Positions 8,847 to 16,485 of a stretch of 33,167 nucleotides of DNA are shown here, in pieces. Source of the stretch: Candidatus Parabeggiatoa sp. nov. 2 (GTDB taxonomy: Bacteria; Pseudomonadota; Gammaproteobacteria; Beggiatoales; Beggiatoaceae); contig NBMI01000036.1 in the NCBI GenBank assembly GCA_002085445.1, positions 1 to 33,167 on the forward strand, given 5' to 3'. Positions within the stretch are counted from its first letter, which is position 1; each line of letters opens with the position of its first letter. Both the position numbers and the translations under genes were made by a program. The notes below the pieces were generated by a model that worked only from the letters and a program-made list of their open reading frames with translations, was not told where the DNA came from and did no database searches.

Positions 8847-9422
8847 ATGATAATGAACGTCAATACTGCTTATCGTTTTATGATGAACCGGCTATCGATT
8901 GATGCAGGTAAATTTTTTGCGTCAGGAAAAGACTTGAGTTTAGGGGTTGGTAAAATTTATTCAGGGGTATTATATCCACAGTACGATGAACAAGAACAAA
9001 TCTTCGTGACTTTGGAAGGCATTGTTTATATCATTACGCATGAATGTGATATTGATCAAAATAACATCCGATTTTTTAATACGGAAGTGCTTATTTGTCC
9101 AATTATTCCCTTTGATATATTTATTGAAGAATATCAAGCAGAACATCCAAAAGACGAAAACAAATTAAAAAGTCTTCTTTCGAGTCTAGCCCAAAGAAAA
9201 GTCTCAAGAGTCATTTACATACCCCAATATGCGCCTGATTTACCTTATGGTGGTTTGTTATATTTCAATCAAATCACCAATACACACATTTCGACCTTTT
9301 CGTTGGCGAGTGTTAAAGAAGTTTGTACTGTTACCCGTTATGGACTGGAAATTATTGATCAGTCTATAGAAAATCATTTTCTGCGCCCCAAGGCAGAAGA
9401 TTTACCGTTATTACGTTATTAA
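8847..9422 (+). CDS. Hypothetical protein with ITHECDI motif
   Basis: About 191 residues from ATG 8847, chosen over the upstream TTG at 8826 because GGGG lies 4-5 bases before the ATG; ATG 8853 is also possible. No membrane segment. A beta-rich core includes IVYIITHECDID (about 57-68), a Cys-Asp motif preceded by hydrophobic strands, and YAPDLPYGGLLYF (about 130-142). I recall similar xxCD strands in small accessory proteins of conflict-type operons but cannot name the family. It shares the 76-bp repeat-bracketed interval with the TIGR04255 pair, so it may be the third member of one transferred module. Confidence 0.65.
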   Translation: MIMNVNTAYRFMMNRLSIDAGKFFASGKDLSLGVGKIYSGVLYPQYDEQEQIFVTLEGIVYIITHECDIDQNNIRFFNTEVLICPIIPFDIFIEEYQAEHPKDENKLKSLLSSLAQRKVSRVIYIPQYAPDLPYGGLLYFNQITNTHISTFSLASVKEVCTVTRYGLEIIDQSIENHFLRPKAEDLPLLRY

Positions 9423-9782
9423 AGGCTTCCCACCATCGCGGCTATAGTTGGTCAGATAAATGTTTTGGCCCGGTTACGGTTATAAATCCGATTCTTTTAA
9501 AAAATATTTATAGAAGAACCTATTTTTTTGTAGACCTGATAGGCTCCTAAAACAATCCGAGTCAAGTCCCAAAAATCGGATTTTTCCAGACAAAACTTTT
9601 CTGGACAACTATATGCCGTTATTCCCAGTTCTTCCTGCGAAGGCGAAACATTTTAGCGGAAGCTCGAAGAAAGAAAGCGGGAATCCAGCCGGAAAGTGGT
9701 TGCGGCTTGGGCTCCTGTTTTATTAAACAGGAGCCAGAAATAAGTTGCACTCATTTGGTAAAAAGTAATGGATTTGAATCAT

Positions 9783-10015
9783 AACTACAAGGATTGTATA
9801 TAATAACGGATTTATGAAATTTAGACACTTTTAGTTTGACAGTTATAACGACATGGATTGTATATAATAAGGGATTTAATGGAGATTTTATTTCAGGCTT
9901 TAAGCGTCAATTTTATCGAATTCGTTCATTGCGATAAATATAACTACAAGGATTGTATATAATAAAGGATTTAATAATATCTACAAGGATTGTATATAAT
10001 AAGGGATTTAATTGT
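9783..10015. promoter_or_regulatory. Array of four TATAAT-bearing repeats
   Basis: Four copies of a ~32-base element, core ggattgtatataataagg, start near 9786, 9844, 9942 and 9984. A fifth is at 7276-7307 inside the left 76-bp repeat. Each holds a perfect TATAAT. No well-spaced TTGACA -35 is seen (one TTGACA near 9837 is 21 bases away), so promoter function is uncertain. Confidence 0.5.
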
Positions 10016-10056
10016 TTGGGCGCACGAAAAAACTTGAACATCGGCTTAATTAAATT
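9981..10056. repeat. 76-bp direct repeat, right copy
   Basis: Identical to 7276-7351, in the same orientation and 2,705 bases downstream. Confidence 0.93.
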
Positions 10057-10245
10057 GCCAACCCCGAAGGGGTGGTGAAAATAATTAATGATTAATGATT
10101 AATGATTAATGATTAATGATTAATGATTTAAATAATAGAGTTGTCCGAAAATAAGGGTTTTGTTAATTTAGCTATTTGTTTTTATTCGCTAAAATTTTAT
10201 TGACGGACAAGTCTAATATTTAAACGCCCCTGGAAGTCAAAAAAC

Positions 10246-11661
10246 ATGAAAAATCAGAGCTGGACTTTCCCCGTTTTTTCAATCACATTTTTTAGCATCG
10301 TCAGTTGGTTTACAACCACTTATGGTATCTATAAATTAACTTATCATACGAAAGACCCTACCGGGGACGTCGTATTGTTATTAAATGTGGTCGTTCCTCT
10401 CGTTATTTCTATACTTTTAACCTCAGGCATCCAGCTAATGCTCGTTTACACAGCTCATGCCGTTAAGGATCAAAGAGGGCTGTTGAAAAAACTCTTTTAT
10501 CTCATGGTTTACTTGATCTGTATGAGTTTTAGCGTTGGGTTTGGATATGCTTTTTGGTTTGAACAAATAAGGACTGAGGAGATTGAAAAAGAAATCTATG
10601 TCAAACAAGTGAACGCGAGCCTTCACGCCTTAGCCCAATTCAAGCAAAGATACGCAGACTTTACTTACAATTTGTCAGAACTGGTTAAGCACTCTCAAAT
10701 ACAAGCTGAAAGAGAAAGCGCTAGCGGTGACACTTGTGATCGTAAGACACAGGGAATACGTGGGCCTAGGGCCCGTCAACGAGAAGCAGATGCGGCGCTT
10801 TTTGCAAATTACTTGCCTTATGTTAATAATAGTTACAATAAGATTGTTAACAGTATCACAGCGTTAGAAACGGGATTAGGCCGTTTTAGTAACGGTGACA
10901 ACATTAAGCAGTATGAGGACAATTTAAACAAAGTCAATCGAGAAGCCAATTTAGAATGGGGTTCTTCTTGGCGTAATGACTTGTTGAAACTGCTAAAAAA
11001 ACGTATTGAACAATGGCAGGGGCAAAAAGAGTTTATACGCGGTCAAAATACCTTCAAGTGTCCTGATGAAACGCTGGCAAGATATGCCGAAACGTTGTTA
11101 AGCCTCGAAATTAATGAACTCAATACCGAGATAAAGTTATTGGATTCAAGAGACTCTCGGCAAATTCAAATGTTTGCGTTCAAAACGCTTTTCAATATAT
11201 TGCTTGAAACGCCAAAATGGGTATTTTATCCTCAGGACAGAAAAGACACTGAGAGTCTCAAAACCTCTAATATTTTCCCACTCGGACTAGGCATCATCGT
11301 TGATTTATTAATTTTTCTGTCGATTTTTTATATCAAGCCAAGTGTTGGTAACAAACATTCAAAAATTGTCGCGTCATTAGTACCGACAATAACCCATTAT
11401 GCCGTGCAATGGGGAAAAGAACACTATATTGTTCTTCCTGTGATACAAAATCGAGAGCGTATTCAAATTGAGAATTTTTTAAAACTTCATGGTATTGAGG
11501 TTATACGAAGTTATGCGCCACATTCAGAACTCCCAACACCGTGTAAACATCACAAGAGTTTTCAAAAAAGTGGCCTATTTAACATCTATAAAGTGCCTTC
11601 TCAATTTATGAAGGAACTCTCAGCCATATACATAGACGAAGAAGCCCAAAAACTACGGTAG
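10246..11661 (+). CDS. Hypothetical multi-pass membrane protein
   Basis: 471 residues, unrecognised. Hydrophobic helices lie at about 9-30, 44-68 and 84-107, with a fourth at about 345-366. Between the third and fourth lies a ~240-residue hydrophilic, largely helical region with paired cysteines. A C-terminal domain of ~100 residues follows the last helix. It stands alone, preceded by an A/T-rich region with ATTAATG heptamers and followed by CCAAACT-TT-AGTTTGG hairpins. The ribosome site is weak (tggaag, 9 bases upstream). The topology would suit a sensor or channel-like role, but nothing in the sequence fixes this. Confidence 0.7.
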   Translation: MKNQSWTFPVFSITFFSIVSWFTTTYGIYKLTYHTKDPTGDVVLLLNVVVPLVISILLTSGIQLMLVYTAHAVKDQRGLLKKLFYLMVYLICMSFSVGFGYAFWFEQIRTEEIEKEIYVKQVNASLHALAQFKQRYADFTYNLSELVKHSQIQAERESASGDTCDRKTQGIRGPRARQREADAALFANYLPYVNNSYNKIVNSITALETGLGRFSNGDNIKQYEDNLNKVNREANLEWGSSWRNDLLKLLKKRIEQWQGQKEFIRGQNTFKCPDETLARYAETLLSLEINELNTEIKLLDSRDSRQIQMFAFKTLFNILLETPKWVFYPQDRKDTESLKTSNIFPLGLGIIVDLLIFLSIFYIKPSVGNKHSKIVASLVPTITHYAVQWGKEHYIVLPVIQNRERIQIENFLKLHGIEVIRSYAPHSELPTPCKHHKSFQKSGLFNIYKVPSQFMKELSAIYIDEEAQKLR

Positions 11662-11810
11662 CAGGAGTCCAAACTTTAGTTTGGCAGTCGTCGTTTGGAG
11701 TCCAAACGCCGGAGTCCAAACTTTAGTTTGGTAGCCAAAATAAGTCTTGGACGACTGCCAAGATAAATCTTGGACTCCGGATAAAGCTTGTTAGGAAAGA
11801 GAGAAAGAGC
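11662..11810. repeat. Cluster of CCAAACT/CCAAGAT palindromes before Uma2 gene 1
   Basis: Alternating hairpins CCAAACT-TT-AGTTTGG and CCAAGAT-AA-ATCTTGG joined by ggagtcc linkers. The same pair appears after Uma2 gene 1 (about 12748-12835) and throughout 14.1-14.4 kb, 16.2-16.4 kb and 18.9-20.2 kb. Confidence 0.85.
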
Positions 11811-12734
11811 GTGAGAGAGAATTTTATTTATTATAACATAACATTTTCATTTGGAAACCCAATCATGCCTACTAATCTCCTCTTAAAAAAAACGGATAAG
11901 CCTCAAACCGCGCCGCCGCTGCCGCCCAAAGAGGCTTTACCTACCATGTATGATTTACCTAGCGAAAACCCGGATGAACCAGGTTTGGCAGACGATTTCC
12001 ATTATTACCAACTACAACTCTTGCGCGAAACTTTCTGTCCACCCGATTATCCACCTGAGCGATTTTATGTGGCGTCGGACTTATATATATATTACGACGT
12101 ACACCACCCTAATTGGTATAAACGCCCCGATTGGTTCGCGGTGGTGGATGTTCCTCGACTCTATAACGAACGCGAACTGCGGATGAGTTACGTTATCTGG
12201 CAAGAAGGCGTTGTGCCGTTTGTCGTCGTCGAATTGCTGTCTGAAAGCACAGAAGATTTAGGCCATACGCTACGAGAAATCAATCAACCGCCAACCAAGT
12301 GGCAAGTGTACGAGCAGATTTTACAAATTCCTTACTATATTGTGTTTGCTCGTGATCCGGATCAATTTCGTGCGTTTCAATTGACAGAGGGGCAGTATCG
12401 CGAATTAACGCTACCAGACAAACGCGCCTGGTTGCCCGAAATCAAATTAGGTTTGGGCCTCTCTCCAGACGTATATCACGGCGTAGAGCGCAAATGGTTA
12501 CGTTGGTATGATGCTGATGACAAGTGGATACCGACACCGGTTGAAAAGGAACGACAGCGGGTCGAACAACTGAAGGCAAATCAAGAAAAAACGAGGGCCG
12601 ATCAAGAAAAAAGGAGGGCCGATCAAGAAAAAACGAGGGCCGAACAAGAAAAAATGAGGGCCGAACAAGAAAAAATGAGGGCCGAACAATTAGCGGCTCA
12701 GTTAAGGGCGCTCGGCATTGAGCCAAACATCTAA
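11811..12734 (+). CDS. Uma2 family (DUF820) putative endonuclease, intact copy
   Basis: 307 residues from GTG 11811, or 289 from ATG 11865 where strong similarity to the paralogue's MPTNL begins; upstream residues are also similar, so the start is uncertain. The Uma2 PD-(D/E)XK-type core is recognisable: YKRPDWFAVVDV (motif Asp), VPFVVVELLSEST (motif Glu on a hydrophobic strand), and TKWQVYEQILQIPYYIVF with the conserved Lys. Uma2 proteins are restriction-fold nucleases, common in filamentous bacteria, mostly of unknown role. The C-terminus is a coiled coil built from five near-identical 21-bp units encoding a QEKxRA(D/E) heptad, ending LRALGIEPNI. It sits between palindrome clusters, next to gshB and not functionally linked to it. 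Confidence 0.85.
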   Translation: MRENFIYYNITFSFGNPIMPTNLLLKKTDKPQTAPPLPPKEALPTMYDLPSENPDEPGLADDFHYYQLQLLRETFCPPDYPPERFYVASDLYIYYDVHHPNWYKRPDWFAVVDVPRLYNERELRMSYVIWQEGVVPFVVVELLSESTEDLGHTLREINQPPTKWQVYEQILQIPYYIVFARDPDQFRAFQLTEGQYRELTLPDKRAWLPEIKLGLGLSPDVYHGVERKWLRWYDADDKWIPTPVEKERQRVEQLKANQEKTRADQEKRRADQEKTRAEQEKMRAEQEKMRAEQLAAQLRALGIEPNI

Positions 12735-12870
12735 ATTGGTTTATTGGCAGGAGTCCAAACTTTAGTTTGGTAGCCAAGATAAGTCTTGGACGACTGCCAA
12801 GATAAATCTTGGACTCCGGATAAAGCTTGGACTCCGGAGAAATATTGAAGAATCACTACAGGCAAATATT

Positions 12871-13839
12871 ATGTCTAAACATCTCGGTATTGTAATGGAT
12901 CCGATTGATAAAGTAAAAGTGTCTAAAGATAGCAGTTTTGCTATGTTGTTGGCGGCACAGGCTCGCGGTTGGACGTTGTGGTATATGGAGTTAAAGGATT
13001 TATGGTTGTGCGATGGGGAAGCTTATGGCGCGATGCGGCCGTTGCAGGTGCGTGATGATCCAAATAGTTGGTTTACGCTGGAGCCGCCACGAGCGGCACC
13101 GTTAAATACTTTGTCCGTGATATTGATGCGTAAAGATCCACCGTTTGATCTTGAATATATTGTCGCAACTTATTTGTTAGAGCAGGCTGAATTTGCGGGC
13201 ACTTTGGTGGTGAATAAGCCGCAAAGTCTTCGTGATGCGAATGAAAAGTTGTACACTGCTTGGTTTCCACAGTGTTGTGCGCCGACTATAGTGACGCGCC
13301 GTGCGGCCTGTTTGCATGAGTTTTTAGAGGATCATGAGGAAATTATTCTTAAACCGTTGGATGGCATGGGCGGTAAGTCGATTTTTCGGATAGCCAACGG
13401 CGATGTGAATACTTCGGTGATTATTGAAACAATGACGCAGCAGGGGCAGCGTTTTGTAATGGCGCAACGTTTTCTTCCCGAAATTGCCCACGGAGATAAG
13501 CGCATTTTATTGGTGGATGGTGAGCCGATACCGTATGCGTTGGCGCGAATTCCAGCAAAGGGAGAAAGTCGTGGTAATCTGGCGGCCGGTGGGCACGGTG
13601 AAGGCGTGGCATTAACGGAGCGTGATAGGTGGATTTGTAGTCAAGTCGGCCCCGTGTTACGCGAAAAAGGTTTATTATTTGTTGGGTTAGATGTGATAGG
13701 TCAATTTCTAACGGAAATTAATGTTACCAGTCCAACTTGTATCAGGGAATTGGATAAGTTGTATGGGCTCGATATCGGTGGGCAATTGATGGCCGTCATC
13801 GAAGAGAAAAGTACTAGGACTCAAACTGAAGTCCACTGA
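12871..13839 (+). CDS. gshB: Glutathione synthetase
   Basis: Second step of glutathione synthesis: ATP-dependent ligation of glycine to gamma-glutamylcysteine in the cytosol. 322 residues (E. coli 316). The N-terminus matches the GshB pattern (GIVMDPIDKVKVSKDSSFAMLLAAQ), followed by LMRKDPPFDLEYI, the ATP-grasp lysine region IILKPLDGMGGKSIF, then GGHGEGVALTERD, and near the end FVGLDVIG and EINVTSPTCIRELD, where acidic and Asn residues bind Mg-ATP. The ribosome site (acagg) is moderate. It is not with gshA; the flanking DNA is palindrome clusters and Uma2 genes, so this is a core gene within accessory DNA. The last few residues after EEKS overlap repeat-like sequence. Confidence 0.95.
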   Translation: MSKHLGIVMDPIDKVKVSKDSSFAMLLAAQARGWTLWYMELKDLWLCDGEAYGAMRPLQVRDDPNSWFTLEPPRAAPLNTLSVILMRKDPPFDLEYIVATYLLEQAEFAGTLVVNKPQSLRDANEKLYTAWFPQCCAPTIVTRRAACLHEFLEDHEEIILKPLDGMGGKSIFRIANGDVNTSVIIETMTQQGQRFVMAQRFLPEIAHGDKRILLVDGEPIPYALARIPAKGESRGNLAAGGHGEGVALTERDRWICSQVGPVLREKGLLFVGLDVIGQFLTEINVTSPTCIRELDKLYGLDIGGQLMAVIEEKSTRTQTEVH

Positions 13840-14813
13840 GCCAACAGCTAAAGCAGTTGTCTAATAGCTCAAGTACCCTGAAGGGCACTGGTGAGCCAAC
13901 AGCTTTAATAATACTTACCGAAGGGGCTAATAAAAAGTCAGCCCCAACGGGGCGACATTAATATAGCCTGGGGCACCGCCCCAGGCAAGCCCCAACGGGG
14001 CGACATTAATATAGAACCGTGCTGAGTATACCAATTCGCTTATCCGCGTAATTCGTTGTACTACCTACGCGACTCCCAATTCGCTTATCCGCGTAATTCG
14101 TTGTACTACCTACGCGACTCCCAAGATAAATCTTGGACTCCGGTACTACCTACGCGACTCCCAAGATAAATCTTGGACTCCGGTACTACCTACGCAACTA
14201 CCAATTCGTTTATCCGCGTAATTCTCATCCGTTGTACTACCTGCGCGGTTCCCAAGATAAATCTTGGACTCCGGAGTCCAAACTTTAGTTTGGCAGTCAA
14301 GATAAATCTTGGAGTCCTGCCAAGATAAATCTTGGACTCCGGACGACTCCCAAGATAAATCTTGGAGTCCTGCCAAGATAAATCTTGGACTCCGGTACTA
14401 CCTACGCGACTACTCCCAAGATAAATCTTGGACTCCAGTACTACCTACGCTATCAGTTTGATTAAGAATTCGTTTATCCGCGTAATTCGTTGTACTCAGT
14501 TTAATCCGTTGTACTCAGTTTGATTAATAATCCGTTTATCGGCCCGTCATCCTAAGTACTCATCACCAAACCTAAACCACCACAATAAGTCAGACTCAAA
14601 TTAATCATAAGTCGATAATTTTGCTATAATTATCTAACCCGTTTCAACCTGTCATTTTTACGGATTTATCCGGGAGTTCCGTAGAGTCTCAATGTCGGAC
14701 AAAAGTTCGTAAGTTAAAAGAAACCAAGTAAGTTTCATAACAAACTTGGTTTCGAGGACTCTCTCAAACAATTTAGGCATGAAAATTAGAAGAGCTAGAG
14801 AAGGAGAGAGAGA
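13840..14813. repeat. ~970-bp gene-free repeat block
   Basis: Contains the near-palindrome CAACAGCT-AA-AGCAGTTG just after gshB, GCCCCAACGGGGC and CCTGGGGC-ACC-GCCCCAGG hairpins with cgacattaatata tails, then many alternations of attcg(t/c)ttatccgcgtaattcgttgtact with CCAAGAT-AA-ATCTTGG hairpins. A 76-codon minus-strand frame at 14146-14376 is merely the repeat translated. The end, 14570-14813, is unique A/T-rich sequence leading to Uma2 gene 2. Confidence 0.8.
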
Positions 14814-15650
14814 ATGTTGAGTATTATAACATTTTCACTAGGAATCCTAATCATGCCTACTAATCTCATCTTAAAAAAAACTGATAAGCCTCAAACCGCG
14901 CCGCTGCCGCCCAAAGAGGCTTTACCCACCATGTATGATTTACCCAGCGAAAATCAGGAGGAAGGTTTGCCAGACGAATTTCATTATTACCAACCACAAT
15001 TCTTGCGCGAAACTTTTTGTCCACCCGATTATCCGCCTGAGCGAGTTTTTATGGCATCGGACTTATATTTATATTACGACGTACACCACCCTAAATGGTA
15101 TAAACGCCCCGATTGGTTTGCGGCGGTGGATGTACCTCGATTCTATAACCAACGCGAAATGCGGATGAGCTGCACGGAAAAAGAAGATTTAGGCCAGACG
15201 CTACGAGAAATCAATCAACCACCAACCAAGTGGCAAGTGTACGAGCAGATTTTACAAATTCCTTACTATATTATATTTGCTCGTGATCCAGATAAATTTC
15301 GGGCGTTTCAACTCACAAACGGGCGCTATCGCGAATTAACATTGCCAGACAAACGCTTATGGATGCCCGAAATCAAATTAGGTTTGGGCCTTTGGGAGGA
15401 TGTCTATCATGGCGTAGAACGCAAATGGTTACGCTGGTATGATGCTGACGGCAAGTGGATACCGACACCAGTTGAAAAGCAACAACAACAGATCGAGCAA
15501 GAAAAACTGAAAACCGAGCAAGAAAAAACGAGGGCCGAGCAAGAAAAAATGAGGGCCGACCAAGAACAAACGAGGGCTGAACAAGAAAAAAAGAAGGCAG
15601 AACAATTAGCGGCTCAGTTAAGGGCGCTCGGCATTGAGCCAAACATCTAA
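14814..15650 (+). CDS. Uma2 family paralogue lacking the catalytic strand
   Basis: 278 residues, closely similar to the protein at 11811-12734 along its whole length, including YKRPDWFAAVDV and TKWQVYEQILQIPYYIIF. The 21 residues that carry the hydrophobic strand with the motif Glu (VVVELLSEST) are replaced by four residues (CTEK) between RMS and EDLG, at about 15168-15180. The reading frame is kept. Loss of this strand should abolish nuclease activity, so this is a probable dead paralogue or regulator-like remnant. The start has an excellent AAGGAG 7 bases upstream. Five degenerate 21-bp coiled-coil units precede the same LRALGIEPNI end. Duplication of the Uma2-plus-repeat block around gshB is likely. 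Confidence 0.8.
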   Translation: MLSIITFSLGILIMPTNLILKKTDKPQTAPLPPKEALPTMYDLPSENQEEGLPDEFHYYQPQFLRETFCPPDYPPERVFMASDLYLYYDVHHPKWYKRPDWFAAVDVPRFYNQREMRMSCTEKEDLGQTLREINQPPTKWQVYEQILQIPYYIIFARDPDKFRAFQLTNGRYRELTLPDKRLWMPEIKLGLGLWEDVYHGVERKWLRWYDADGKWIPTPVEKQQQQIEQEKLKTEQEKTRAEQEKMRADQEQTRAEQEKKKAEQLAAQLRALGIEPNI

Positions 15651-16485
15651 TGCGAATGAAAAATGAAAAATGAAAAATGTAGAATGAACAAAGATTTATA
15701 AAATCACTTTCAATCAACATTTTTTATAATTTATTGATTTTATAAGATATATTATGGTTTTAGAAACCCGAGTTAAGTCCCAAAAATCGGATTTCTTGGG
15801 CACTTTCTGGGTGGTATGGAAACTTCCGCTCTCCTGCACTGCTTTCAATTTTTTGTTTGTAGTAGGCGATTTATCGCCTGAAACCGTTAAAATTTCCGTT
15901 TTCTCGCCTTCGTATCCAAAAGACTTATGCATAACAATGAAAGCGAAGCACAGGCTCAAGAGTTATTGATGAGTCCTACCAAGATTTCTCATTGGCGAGC
16001 GTTCGCCTATAGTGGGCCGGTTCGTCATCAGCGATTGCTCGCCTTAAAGAGATCATTCTCAACGATTGGCAAGGCGTCCAAACTTGAGTTTGGCAGGACT
16101 CCAAACGATCGGTCGGCAAAATTATAGGGCCATACTTTAATTTGACAACATTCAAAACGTTTTATGGCCCCCAAACCAGAACGGTAGAATATACGGAGGA
16201 CGACTACCAAGATAAATCTTGGACTCCGGTACTACCTACGCGACTCCCAAGATAAATCTTGGACTCCGGTACTACCTACGCAACTACCAATTCGTTTATC
16301 CGCGTAATTCGGAGGAGGACTGCCAAGATAAATCTTGGACTCCGGTACTACCTACGCAACTACCAATTCGTTTATCCGCGTAATTCGTTGTACTCAGTTT
16401 TATAGGGCCATACTGGAGAAATTTTGTGATAAACTGCGCATTCCTTTCTATCTGTATAAACATGACAGGTTCGGAGAAATTAACC
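15651..16485. other. Repeat-rich intergenic region upstream of the caspase gene
   Basis: GAAAAAT heptamers (15653-15680); a segment like 21150-21180 (aacaaagatttataaaat); a cccaaaaatcggattt family copy (about 15775-15800); one copy of the gatcggtcgg repeat (16107-16200); then CCAAGAT hairpins and ttatccgcgtaattcg units. Around 15927-16090 codon-like sequence continues in a second frame after a shift (ending LKEIILNDWQG), possibly a decayed gene that I cannot identify. Confidence 0.6.
16107..16200. repeat. gatcggtcgg repeat, copy 1
   Basis: A ~90-base element also present at 21535-21630 and 22701-22795. Its inner inverted repeat pairs a GGGCCATA-type arm with TATGGCCC around an aaaacgtttt centre. 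Confidence 0.85.

Larger units (their letters stand above)
9423..10245. other. Repeat-rich intergenic region
   Basis: No gene. It contains a copy of the cccaaaaatcggattt family (about 9560-9590, related to 15770-15800 and 23740-23765), an 11-bp stem hairpin GGCTCCTGTTT-TATT-AAACAGGAGCC (9710-9735), four copies of a ggattgtatataata element, the right 76-bp repeat (9981-10056), and six ATTAATG heptamers (10084-10125). Confidence 0.8.

Noticed and set aside
12442..12777. Minus-strand frame with repeated FFL-x-RPS units
   Set aside because: It is the antisense reading of the Uma2 coiled-coil repeats; the same shadow occurs opposite the second Uma2 gene.
14146..14376. Minus-strand frame with QDLSW repeats
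   Set aside because: Simply translates the CCAAGAT palindrome clusters.
15927..16127. Possible decayed gene (SHWRAFAYSGPVRHQRLL, then LKEIILNDWQG in another frame)
   Set aside because: Codon-like but not recognised, lacks a ribosome site and needs a frameshift; kept only as a remark.
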